Shown one piece after another: positions 45,165-57,200 of a stretch of 64,000 bases of DNA. Every line of letters begins with the position of its first letter. The stretch's first letter is position 1. A model generated the notes under the pieces. The model saw nothing but the letters and a program-made list of their open reading frames with translations, was not told where the DNA came from and searched no databases. The position numbers and the translations under genes were made by a program. Origin of the DNA: Bactericera cockerelli (taxonomy: Eukaryota; Arthropoda; Insecta; Hemiptera; Triozidae); assembly GCA_024516035.1 (NCBI GenBank), contig CM044967.1:12322092-12386091 (forward strand), written 5' to 3'.

Positions 45165-45515
45165 AAGATAAGCCAGACCCTCCCTCAAGTGGGTGTTTCA
45201 ACCCATCACAGCACATTATAGCGCGACACCGGGATCGAGTGGAGTAACGCACTGGCTTGCATGCACGATGACCTGAGTTCGATTCCCGGCAGCGCAGAAA
45301 TTTTCTGCTCTGTACTTGGATGTCCGGTGTCCACTCATACCTCGTGAGGAACAGCGAGCAGCTATGTGTATGAACAGTGGCGGCATTACAAGAAAGAATA
45401 TTGGATATGGATGTTACAAAATAATGAAATTTAGAGATTCGTGTTGCTGTTGTAACATAATAACAAAAAGAAAAACCACATACATAGCCCGACTTGAAGG
45501 ACAATCTGACTAATC
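45165..45515 (+). mobile_element. M2 palindromic element split by a family A SINE
   Basis: Left part AGATAAGCCAGACCCTCCCT (45167-45210) and right part CCCGACTTGAAGGACAATCT (45488-45515) correspond to the continuous copy at 10647-10736. Between them is a family A SINE. Confidence 0.75.
45216..45475 (+). repeat. tRNA-derived SINE, family A, copy 4
   Basis: Head GATCGAGTGGAGTAACGCAC, B box GAGTTCGATTCCC, body CCACTCATACCTCGTGAGGA, end GTAACATAATAACAAAAAG. Nested in an M2 element in the probable 3' UTR of Ptp10D. Confidence 0.84.
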
Positions 45516-46628
45516 TTAAATATAATCCTGTTTTATTATTCGGCATTTGGACTCATAATCAATTCTATTTTTTACTGTCTAATTTATTGTTAAATATGTA
45601 TACATTTTTTTGTACAAATTTTTTCTTCATATTACTGTTAGTTGTAAAAATATTGATGTGAAGTTTACCATATTATTTACTAATTTAGAGTATGTTGATG
45701 TTTTTGTATTTATTGAGAGATTTCGTAAATTCTGAAGAACCAACTATCAATGTAGAGTTTTTGAAATTTGAGAAAAAGTTTAGAATAATATTTTCAATTT
45801 TCATGTTTCAATCGGAACAAGAATTGAAACTTTATTTTACCTACTTTTATTGTATTTCTTCAATTTCAAAAAGTCTATGTTGAGAGTTCATTTTTCAAAC
45901 TCTTGATTACTTTTGAATCGTTGTTTTTACCACAATTTGTCAAATTTACTCTTTTTTCTCTATGATTTTATGAACTTAATGTGACAGTAACTGTGCTATT
46001 TCTTTATGTTTCTCATAAAACAACTAGAGCGTGAATTCTAAACTAGTTAAGTTATCATAATGAAGACACAATTAAAATTGTATTTCATTTAAATTTAAGA
46101 TAGATTTATTAAATAATAGTTTGATTAAATATAAAAAAAAAAAATTGTTCAATTGGCACTTACACTTTACATTAATAAATAAATTTTCAAGATAATACGC
46201 AAAAACTCTTTATTCCTATATTCTCTTAGATGGATAATTTTCACAAATATTTGCATAACCGCATCCATCAGACAGCTTGGACAACTTTAAAAAAGAAAGA
46301 TCTTGTTGATATTTTGTAACAGCTCATATAGAAATTTGCATTAAACAACTGAGTTTACAAGTAGAAGATAGGATTCTGCTGCCAGTTCTGAAAAAGTGTT
46401 ACCTTTCTTTTCAACTTTTTTGTTGTTGTTGATTAAAACAAAGTTATTCAAATTTATACCCCAATTTTTTTGAATGTTGTTCTAAAATCATCTCAATATC
46501 AATCATCTTGAGAACGCTCCCTAGATAAATCTTATTTATAGGATTTAGGGTTGAAGGTTGAACGCAATGCTATATCTCGTCGGGTTGTAAATCACCTTAC
46601 TAACTTACTCACTCATTACCAAGTTAAG

Positions 46629-46768
46629 TACTGACCTCGTTAATTTGATCAATACGGCGTAGAACTTGTAACCTAGAAGTCGGTGGTTCGAGTCCCAGGT
46701 TCGCTAAAAATTTTTGCAGTATGAGTTTGAGTACTTGTGACATCACAAAAGTCATTAACACAAAATAT
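46629..46768 (+). repeat. tRNA-derived SINE, family B, copy 5
   Basis: ACTGACCTCGTTAATTTGAT head, GGTGGTTCGAGTCCC B box, tail GTGACATCACAAAAGTCATT. Confidence 0.83.
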
Positions 46769-48476
46769 CACTACTTAGCATCAGTAGAGTGATTCTCTAC
46801 TGATGCTAAGGGGGGAAAAAAGACTTACTGGATTTAAATTTTATGACTTGATACCTGAATATTTTTGTTGAATTTTTATATGTTTGACAAGTTTGATTGA
46901 CTTCATTGATTAATATTTTCGTATTATATTAATGATAGAGGGTGTTGATTAATTAAATTGATCATGATTCTCATGTGAATTACTACACAGGTGGGAAAGT
47001 CTGGAAATCCCTAAATTTCTTTGAAAGGGCTTACTGAAGAAAATAGTTGACAGTGATTGGATTTATGTATTATTTTAAGAAAAGTTAATTTTTGTGATTT
47101 AAATGTGATAAGTTTTTTAGGCCCATAAAATATGAACTCTACTTAAACTTGTTATACTTACAAATGAATGAAAATATCAGTATTATTATAGTATTTTTAC
47201 GAACAAAATTTGTTGAAAAATTATGGAGCATATAATTTTTTTATTTTCTTATGATTTTTGATTGTTTTATAATTATTAATCTTTGTTTTCGATGGGTTTA
47301 ATACACCATGATTTTTTAAGAAAAAATATTACCTAGGTATAAATTCATGAGTACATTTTAGAAAAACTAAATATCACATTTGCTATACATTCTGTCCAGA
47401 AGTCAAAACTAATAATTGCTTATACTAACTTGAAGGGACTGAAAATTCTCAATTCGTATCTGAAAGCCCTATAACCAACAAGCGGCTTCTATCTAAATGT
47501 GAGATTATGCAAATTAGCGTCACGTTATTACGCTAATTCAGTAAAGGAAAAGTAGAAAATAAGAGTTTGAGCAGTCTCATGTTATTTTTCATGGTTTCAA
47601 AATCAACGAGGACAATCTTTTAACGGAAACCTCGTTGAGCGCATGTGCAGAAACTAGTTTTCGTCAATAACGTCAAAAGTTTAGTTAGCGTTACCCGAAT
47701 TTGTGTCTCTCAAAATCTCTAATACATCTTTGGCATACTGTTGTAATAATGGCACATTTTAGTCCTAGACGGGCAGTATACAAAGTAATATTATTAATAT
47801 ACAATCATTTAATTAGATTAAATGGATCTTCTGGGACAGATATAAAGGTGGAAATGGAAATGTAAGACTGCCACCTATAACTTTCTTTTTGTGAAGTGCC
47901 CAATGATGTGTACATTCCAAAATTAGATTAAATTATTTCATATTTTCTACTTATTTTTCTTTTGTTAAGATCTAAAAAAGATGATAATGATTCTATTGTT
48001 AGTCTTTAATTTAACATATGTTCAATAGTATTTTTAAGAATAGTTTTGTGTTTATGGAGCGGAAAAAATTTTGCTCATTGTTTTCTAAAGAATATAAATA
48101 TAATAACTCAATTTATTTTGAAACTTCAAGAGCTTGATGCTCTGTGAGGATAATAATATGACCATTTATTTATTGTATGATCTATATATTAAAATAGGAA
48201 CAGTAAATTATTTTGTTCTGCAGTTTTTTAAAAACAGGGAGTCACAGCGTGAAAAACAACTTCCTGGTGAAAAACCGCAACAAAATCGTAAGATAAAAAT
48301 ATAAAGTTCACGGTCACCAGTCCTCTCTATGTCTTACATCGATGTTGCTTAACATTAGTGACATGAGACATTCACGCGCTTACTCGCAAGACCATAACGC
48401 ACATATTTGCCAAGTTTCATTAAAATCGAAAAAACGGTGTGGATTTGAATATAGCCACCAACTAACAATAGATTTT

Positions 48477-48595
48477 TATAAATATAAGATTTTTACCACA
48501 TAATAATACGTCTTGGCTTACTGCTGGAATAATCAGACTTAATAGTCCTTATCGGGCAGTATAAATAAGGCGATATTATTATTATAATATTGCTT
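48477..48595 (+). repeat. SINE family D, tail part only
   Basis: TTTTTACCACATAATAATAC through GGGCAGTATAAATAAGGCGA, lacking the tRNA-like head. 5'-truncated copy. Confidence 0.75.
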
Positions 48596-48846
48596 ATGTT
48601 CTAGTCTCTGTGGGGCATCAGAAACTGGCTGATCCATGTTCCAGTGCGGTATGGGGAATCGAGTATTGGTTTCTGTTGGTGGGATTACCTCTCAATCTTT
48701 TGCAAACCTAGAGTCCTACCTTTAATAATTGTTTACTTTTGAACATTCTTGAATAACTCTTCTGGTGATAAATTTTCATTTGCATGACTCGATTTTGCCC
48801 AGACGGAAGCTGCACAGTTGTACTCCGTTTCTCCCTTAAATAATAA

Positions 48847-49050
48847 TATAATATTGCCTTATTTATAGTGCCCGCTTAGGACTATTAAGTCCCATTATTC
48901 CAGCAGTAAGCCCAAGACATATTATTATGTGGTAAAAATCCCAAATAGGAGGATAACTTGTCATGTCCAGGCTGGGTTTCGAACCCGCGACCTCTGGTGT
49001 ATCTGGATTCACAGAGTTCCGCCTTTACCACTGAGCTACCGGGACAGACT
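48847..49050 (-). repeat. tRNA-derived SINE, family D, copy 2
   Basis: Minus strand: GTCCCGGTAGCTCAGTGGTA head, GGGTTCGAAACCC B box, same body as the copy at 19986. One mismatch in the acceptor-like stem. Confidence 0.85.
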
Positions 49051-50457
49051 AAATACTGTTATTTCTCACCATTTTCTCTAGTACCTCAAGAAAGGCCTAG
49101 TCAAGAATGTTAATTTTGATTATTTTTTTATATCACAAGAAATCTAAATATAGGTACGCAGCATTGGGAAGCGCTAATATCGGACCTCATTTAATCAGCC
49201 ACCAAGACATTGGGCATATCAATTTGACAGTTTGTACCCAAACTTTATGATCGTTTGTGATTTTACATTAAATTTACATTTCACAGATCTAATTGGTACT
49301 GAAAAAAAAATCTGTAAAATAATATGTAAAACTATCCATAGTTAAGAAGATAACATGAGTGTAATAACATAACCCGTTACCAAGTTTATTAACATCAAAA
49401 GTAAGTATAGACATTACAACTGTGAGTAATTCTAGTAATCTATGGTACGAAATAGAAAAAATATAATTTTTAATATGAACTGAAACTTACATATTTTATC
49501 TAAACAGTTTTTGAAAACAGTTCTTAATCCCAGGAAATGTCTCTTCAGTACTCTCATTACAAAATGATACTAAAGGCTTTTTCCTTCTTCTTCTTCTACT
49601 GACAGGGTTATTGAAAATATACAATTTCAGTTTCATAAGGTGACCTAATATTCCAGGTGAGAACATCACACGAGTTCCACAGTAAGTTTGTTTTAAGTAG
49701 ACTTTACAGAAATTTGCAAAAAAATATTAAACCATTAATTTATCACGTTGAAATATTGGTATTAGACTGATACTAAAAAAGTAATTGATATCCGTCATCG
49801 TTCAGGTATGCTTATTGGAAAGTTGTATAGTTAAAAGTACGACTAAAATCATTATATAAAACGATTTTGTTCCATCTAAAATTTTGATATCAATTATCCT
49901 TTACGAGCTATCACTTTTTCGGAATCAAGAGTCTAGTTTTTCCAGAGATGATATCAGCTCAATTTCGAAAAAGATAAAACAAATACAGTAAGAGTAATAT
50001 ATCACGAATTAATCTTTTTTTTTAAATCAATATTTCCTCAAATGAAAAGTGTAAAACTATGATACAGTACATTATATATTTTTCTGCCCTATGCATGTGA
50101 GATATTGAAAAGAAAAAATAAAAAATCACTCTTTTTCTTATACTTCAAGAGAGTAAAAATAACAGATAAAACTGATACAATAAAGGAACATGCAAAAAAC
50201 CAATAATATTTTCAACATTTTCTGAAATATTGTGACCTTTTCTTTTGATGCTTTTCTTTCTTCATTTTGGCTAGTGTCATGTAATTTGTCTTTGTGAAAG
50301 GTCGATTAATACAATGGAAAAGTGGTGAAAAAAAGCAATGATATTTTTTTGATATGAACTTTGATCACATTGTGACAAGTACACCATCTTTAATTTCTTC
50401 TGATACCTCTGGCCAAAGCAACAGACCATAAAAAATACTCCTTACAACTAAACTAAA

Positions 50458-51351
50458 TACAGGGTCTTCATAAAGTCTCACCCAGGCCTAGGTTTCTCGA
50501 AAACGACTCAGAATATCAAAAAACGCAATAACCCATATTCCTTTATATTTAGGGGGATTGATTTTCAGCCATTTTTTTTTTTTTTTGCCTACACGGCCCC
50601 AGTCAGGCTGGGCATGGACTAACTTTAAAATCTTAAATAGAATGGTATGTCGTGTGGCATATAGTTTTAAAGGTCTTATTGAGAGAAGTTCATTACAATA
50701 AATTTCAGTGTGGTACAACTTACCGTTCTCGAGATACAGGGTCGGACGTCCTGCGTAATATCCATATATTTTGACCTATAACTCGATAACCGTAAATTAT
50801 GGAGAAAATTTTTCTTGTTAATAATAACTCCTTATGATGAGACTTTTCGAACAAGTTATAACTCGACATACTCTGTTGATGTTAGTTTCTGGTCTGTTTC
50901 GTCAGCCAGGCGGACGAACAGTCGAAAAAAATTTAACGAAAAAACAAATCAAATTTAACTTGTTCGAAAGTTCTTGCTATAAGGAGTTATTATTAACAAT
51001 AAAAAATTTCTCCATAATTTACGGTTAACGAGTTATAGGTCAAAATATAGGGATATTACGCAGGACGTCCGACCCTGTATCTCAAGAACGGTAAGTTGTA
51101 GCACACTGAAATTTATTGTAATGAACTTCTCTTAATAAGACCTTTAAAACAATATGCCACAAGACATACCATTCTATTTAAGATTTTAAAGTTGGTCCAT
51201 GCCCAGCCTGACTGGGGCCGGGTAGGCAAAAATTTTTTAGCTGAAAATCAATCCTCCTAAATATAAAGGAATACGGGTTTTTGCGTTTTTTGATATTCTT
51301 AGTCGTTTTCGAGAAACCTAGGCCTGGGTGAGACTTTATGAAGACCCTGTA
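50458..51351. mobile_element. 0.9-kb palindromic element
   Basis: Starts TACAGGGTCTTCATAAAGTC and ends with its near reverse complement. Arms of about 400 bases surround a loop of about 100 bases with TTCGTCAGCCAGGCGGACG. AGATACAGGGTCGGACGTCC recurs within each arm. No coding capacity. Confidence 0.88.
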
Positions 51352-52589
51352 TATAAAATCCAATGTACACATTGATGGTCTAACTTACCAAAAGTTCGAA
51401 TTACAAGAGCCAAAAAACGAAAGTAGCTTTTGTACTTGCTTTTGTAGTTTTAAAAGAGAATGCCCTGCAATTATAGGCTAGTTAAGGAATAAGTTGTAGA
51501 GTGCGTGAGAGGCGACGCAGCCAATTCCTTCGGATATTTATTCAGGATGGTGAGAGAGTAAACATTAAAAGTCCTGACGTCTAGGATGGGAGGAAACGGA
51601 GAGGGGGTAAAAAAGGAGGTGAAAAAAGGTCCCATTTTCGGATTTTTTATTATATCTCCGGAATGATACATTTTTGTAAGAGATTACATATTAGTAACAC
51701 AACAATAATCAACAGATGGGATGAATAATCACATTGTTAATGGGTCAGTCATGATTTTTAGACAAATTTATAGTTTTGAAGGTATTTGATTTTGAGACTT
51801 AGCCTTGTATTTTTCTCTTTAAAAAGCAAAATAAACTTTTGCAAGTTAGGCCATTGATAGCATATAAATCTATACAAACGAACTTAGTTTATACTATCTA
51901 GGTATGTACAAAAATTAAATTATTAATACCTACTGAATAGTAAGCATGCTGATTATTGATAGTTTTATATTAGGCTCTGGGTCAGTTGTCATAATCCTGG
52001 GGAAACCAGTTACCCTGTTTCCTGATCAAGTAATATTTTTTTAATCAGCACGCAAAAATAATAACTACCATATCAAATAAATAATTACACATGATTAAAG
52101 TATTTACATCTTATTTCAATAAATCTCGATATAATTAATCTTCCTAATATTTTACATAAGGGAAATGAATCGCTTCTTATTACCAATGAAAATAATTGCG
52201 ACATCAATCAGACCAGAATTGCATGTAAAAGAGCCAATAGAACCAAATAATATCTCAGTAAATATGAAAAACAAACAAAAATTAGATATCTCCTAACAAA
52301 CGGTTAAATTTATAAATAAATAACCTGGAATATGTAGAGAATATTTAGGTCTATTAACTCTTATACAAAGTAAATAAATAATAAATTTAACAGAATGAAC
52401 TTACTGAAATGACAAGAATTATAGGATAAACGAGAAGACTGGATACCTCGTGAGGTTATGAAGCTGCTCTCATTAACTGTAGGAACTAAATTGGGGATTG
52501 AATTTAATGTAATAAAAGATACAATCAGAAACTAACCAAATAGAACGATGAATAATAATGAAAAAAGGAAATTAACTTATTTTTCTAAG

Positions 52590-52651
52590 AGGGGTACTTT
52601 GTCAAGTAGTGTCATAACTACAGGAAAAGAATACACTAGTCTTCACTTGAC
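52590..52651. repeat. Linear relative of the 84-bp palindrome
   Basis: GGTACTTTGTCAAGTAGTGT...AGTCTTCACTTGAC matches the complement of the tail and one arm of the insert at 31534-31654, without the second arm. Confidence 0.65.
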
Positions 52652-53577
52652 TTGGATTTGAAAATGCCTACAGGAGTAGGCGAAACATGTCCTCTATGAG
52701 ATTTTTATAGTTACATTATAGTAAATATAAATAGTTCACATTTCAAAGTCATTCATTATTCTTTTCATCTCCGGAAATAAACTTCATCCAACAGAAAATA
52801 TTCAAATGAACATACCACATTTTTGCTTACTATAAATATAAATGGGACATAATCACTGATCGGGTACCTCTCTTAATTTATAAATATTTATGAACATGAT
52901 ATATGAAAAAGGATCATATTTGCCAAACCAATTCAACAAAAAATATTCTATTTTTTCCCATTGGTTATGAATATAACATTGCAGGTCTAGGGATGGTACC
53001 AAATAATTTTAATGTCTACTTGTGGATTGGTTTCTCTGTAACAGACTGATTTAATCATGAAATTAATTGGCCATTAGCCATATGATTGTGTTTTAAACTG
53101 TTAGTGAAGTTCATGAATGAATCTGTCCATTAGCAATTATGCTATTGGGCTTACAGGCATTAAAAATATCATGGTCATGTTATTTGAATTTTTATGGCAT
53201 CTGGGCTAGAGAAGAATAGTTGTTATCGATCTATGAAGTAGATCCCACGATGATTGGTCGTGTTGAGACTGTTTTTGAGCTCTTAGCGCCGACTGAAATT
53301 TAAAAAAGAAAATGTTGATATTTATTAGCATAGAACAGAAAAGTATTTGTGAGTACAGAAAGTGTACGCATTAGTATGCAAGTGAAGGGAAACATCTCCA
53401 TTATTTTAAAAATATTAAATAACCCACTATTTACTCGATCATAAACTCCTTTTACTATAGAAAAACAATTTTGTTCAATCACATTTATGCGTCGTCTTAG
53501 ATACAAGAGCTACAGATTCACAGAAATAACTATACTTTTAATGAAAAAGCAAAAGGTTTTAACTAATTATCAGTTTT

Positions 53578-54256
53578 TTACCTGGGTTCTCTGGTGTATC
53601 TCCTGTAAGGGTAGTCTCTGTAATCCCTCGTTCTTTCCCTTGCTTCAGGCCGACGGGAGTCAGATCTGTAATGTGGAGGCCGGGAGGAGGGGGCTAGTTT
53701 CCTTCTAACAGGTGGAGATTGATAACGGCTAGGTCTGAACACGATTTTCCTTTCTTCTTGAGGCGATAATGATCGAGATCGTGTGGACCGATGGTCATTC
53801 ACTATCACAACTCTTCTCATCTCGGTAAGAACTTGAGGTCTATCACACACACTTTGCTGACAAGTAAATTCATTTGGTCTATCACATTCATGTTTTCTTA
53901 CTTGGGATACATGATCCATCACATTCATGTTGCTTACTGAGAATCTGTGTTCTTTCACATATATGTTGCTTGCTAGAGTTATATGATACCCCACATTTAT
54001 GTTGCATACTAGGGACATGAGTTAGACCACAGTCATGTTGCTTACAAGACATGTATGATTTACCACATGCATGCTGCATGTTAGGGATGCAAGATCCATC
54101 ACAATCTTGTAGCCTATTTGGTATCTGTTGCCTTTCACAATCACATGGCTTACTAGGGATAGAAGGTCTATCACAACAAATTGGATTACTAGGGATTGGT
54201 GATTTACTATTTGATGCACAACATGTTACACTCTCAATAATATCATTTTCTTGAGC
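53578..54256 (-). CDS. ZRANB2-like exon 7: cysteine repeats and RS-rich tail, with a one-base insertion
   Basis: Acceptor TTCATTCCAG, phase 0 in. The first part encodes consecutive 12-residue units that each begin with Cys, such as CERQQIPNRLQD and CGLTHVPSMQHK. An extra base in the T run at 53893-53896 (plus strand) moves the frame; the next frame continues with a further unit (HECDRPNEFTC) and then an Arg/Ser/Tyr-rich tail (RSTRSRSLSPQEER ... YPYRRYTREPR) to TAA. The 679-base length is one more than a multiple of three, as expected for a single insertion. Confidence 0.84.
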
Positions 54257-57200
54257 CTGGAATGAAATGATTGAGTACATAAGAAATTAGAAAAATACAG
54301 TCTCATAAATGTCATATATCTTAAATATCTAATTTGTGTTAATGATTGATTCTTTAAAGAAAAAATGAGGGAAATTAATTGATACTTGAGCTCTGAATGA
54401 AAGCGCTCAATTAAAAAAGTGAGATTACAAAAAAGCAACCATTTGTTTAAAATTATAACAGTTAATATTAGTACATTATTTTAAAATCCATTCGCCTGAA
54501 AATAGAAGTAACTTACCGATACTTCTGCACTAGGAGTTGAAAGAAAGCTAGAACACAGTGGGCTCTCTGTAGTAGACTTCTTTTTATTAGTAGATAGATC
54601 AGAGAGACATTTTCTAACACTTTTGGCTACAATTTGTTTCAATTCAACAATGTCCATCTCTTCAAAGTACTTTTTTAAGTCTTCAGGTAGATCAGATCTT
54701 GAAGCGAGAGTACGCAATCTCTTTTCTACAGTCTGAAATATAACGGAAAAGTTGCATATAATTAGGTTCATTAATTTTATTTACTTTAATCAATAACTTT
54801 TGTTTATTATGATAAGTCTTGTTCCATACAGGGTGTCTTATTTTTAGCGCACCAGCGTAATTACTTGGCCCCTGTTGGAAATACAAAAAAATCTATTCCG
54901 AGATTATTTTCATAGCTTAAAAGGCATCCCCTTGCAGATCACCTTTTCAGATCTGTCAAGGTTGTCCTTCAAGGTAATTTCAAGGTCAACTTTAAAATCT
55001 TAAATAGATCGATCTGAATTTTATTCAAATCATTTAACTATGTACATCAAACTTTCAATTTCATAAATCAATTTCAACAGACGCCTTTAAATATTTTTTA
55101 TTATTATTTTGATATTTTCTCATTCAGCATTACAAGACCTTTAATTTGGTACGTCACATGTGCAAGCTTGAGTTGAAAAAATAATAGAACTTGAAAAAAA
55201 CTTGAGAAAAATATAAAATGAAAATTCCATGTAAATAGTGAAAAGAAGTTAAATTTACCTACATGGAAAATCTGAATATCTTATATTATAAAATGATTCG
55301 TTTGTGTATGTCCTTCTTTAACTCGAGAACCACATGCACATGTTAAATTAAGATGAATCTTTGCATAGTTACCATGGACAGGCTCATTAGCGTTATGGCG
55401 TAAAAAAACGTCAATTTTTCAAAAGTTGAGCTTTTAAATGAGCTTTTTCAAATACTGGCATATCGCGCAAAGTACAAGTCCAATTATACTACGAGCATGA
55501 TTTAAAAAGAGCTTCTGATAAAACCTCTTACCATATTTGCTAGTTCATCTGTTTCAAGAATCTCTGGTCCTTTCAAGAAAAAAGAACAAAATACTGCGAA
55601 AAAGACATTTTTGGCTGCCTCTTTGTCTATGGTCAAATTTTCTTCTAGAATTTCTTTTTCACTTACGTCAGTCAAATGAGTTACTACCTGAAATTAGGTT
55701 GAAGGAATGTTTATAAAATAAGCAGTTCTGAGAATTGACATTACTTAGAATCCCCAATTTAATTAAAATACACTGCCAATTCTGGACACAGTACTTCTTC
55801 ATAAATAGTTCATAATACACTTGGCTATATAAAAAAAAAATCTACTTTATATAAAACACTTGAACAGGATGTCCAAGTTTTTCTTTATACAGTATGTCCC
55901 AGAAGTCCTCGCCCATCGCCCATAACTTATGAACGAGTGGGAATCTTTCAATTCTGTTTGATTCTAAGGATAGGAAAGGGCCCATGGCCGCTCTGCTAAT
56001 GAAGGGCAGGTTTGACCCACAGAAGTGGTATTTTTTTAAATGGACATTTCTCTAGAAATTTAAATGGAATGGTATAATTTATTTTCATTATGAATCAACA
56101 AATAGAAATATTAGAAATGACATTTACTTGACTTTTCTGTCATAATCAGAGTGTGAGGGAATTTTAAAGTTGAACATAAGGACCTACTGGCATACCCCAT
56201 AGATCGGCGCTGTCTCTTATTAAGATCTACAATTTTTTTTAAATGAACATAAAACATTTCATTCACCTAATTCATAGGTAAAATCTTCGATTTTTTACCG
56301 TCATCAGTGGCGGACAATAAATTATTAGAAGCCTTATTTTACGTTTTCCATTGATAAGGTGCTCTGATAAGTTAAGGTCATAATGCGTCATTTTTTATTT
56401 AGTTTTATTATTTTTCAGATGTTAACTTAATGACAACAATAAATTTTTGTCCCGCAATAATCAGGGTCCGATTATGGTGGTCTGAATTTGGAAAAAAAAT
56501 AACCCCCATAACTCCGACCCTGATTATCGCAGGGACAAAAATTTATTGTTTTCATCTTTTGAAACTCACCTTTTGAAAAACTTGCATTGTTTTCGCAAAT
56601 GTCTCACTTCTATGTTTCCCATCAGTCATTTCTTCACAGGAGCTGATTCCAGAGTCAGCATCCACAGGAGGAGAATTTAGTGAACTCAAAGAACTGTGAA
56701 CGCTCACGTTGTCATCATTATCCATGAGTTCTTCAGGACTGATCATGTTGAGGGGGTCAAATTTGCTTGTTTCACAGCGATAACAATATTGTCTTCTAGC
56801 CCAGTTAACATTTCCACATCTGCAATTGGAATCAGGTCTAATTTAAGGTATTCAATTTTTTTCTGCTAGTACAAAGTTAATAATTTAAATGGGACAATCT
56901 ACAATTTCGGTAGTGAGCTCGAAGAAATGTTTTACCTTTGAACTATAAATAAATAAATCTTCTATTATATTTAAATACCCAATCTACAATTTGTCTTCTA
57001 TAATGTGTATAATTTCGACATAATCCGTTCTGTAGGTTCTGCAATTTACGTGTTGCAAGGAATGTACTTAAAAGACCAACAGACAGACACAATAAGAAAT
57101 TTGCTCAGGAGGTTATGAAACATCCAAAAATATGAAATCAGAGCAAAAACATTATGAAACTAACACTTCTTTTGATTTCTAATATTAGAAATTTTTCAGA

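Larger units (their letters stand above)
45056..46200 (+). other. Ptp10D: Ptp10D 3' UTR, probable
   Basis: Non-coding sequence after the stop. It contains an M2 palindrome split by a SINE, then AT-rich sequence with AATAAATAAA near 46175 as one possible polyadenylation signal. The true 3' end cannot be set from sequence alone. Confidence 0.45.
46201..53577. other. Intergenic region between two convergent genes
   Basis: No exon recognised. It holds SINEs at 46629, 48477 and 48847, a hairpin (ACTTAGCATCAGTAGAG / CTCTACTGATGCTAAG, 46783-46811), a 0.9-kb palindrome (50458-51351) and a linear relative of the small palindrome at 31534 (52590-52651). The remainder is AT-rich and empty to my reading. 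Confidence 0.55.

Noticed and set aside
45163..45546. 127-codon minus-strand frame
   Set aside because: It runs through the antisense of a SINE nested in an M2 element; shadow of repeats.
53888..54280. Secreted cysteine-rich peptide gene
   Set aside because: The cysteine repeats are in phase with upstream exons of the zinc-finger gene through a good acceptor, there is no signal peptide, and the stop that ends this frame is due to a one-base insertion.
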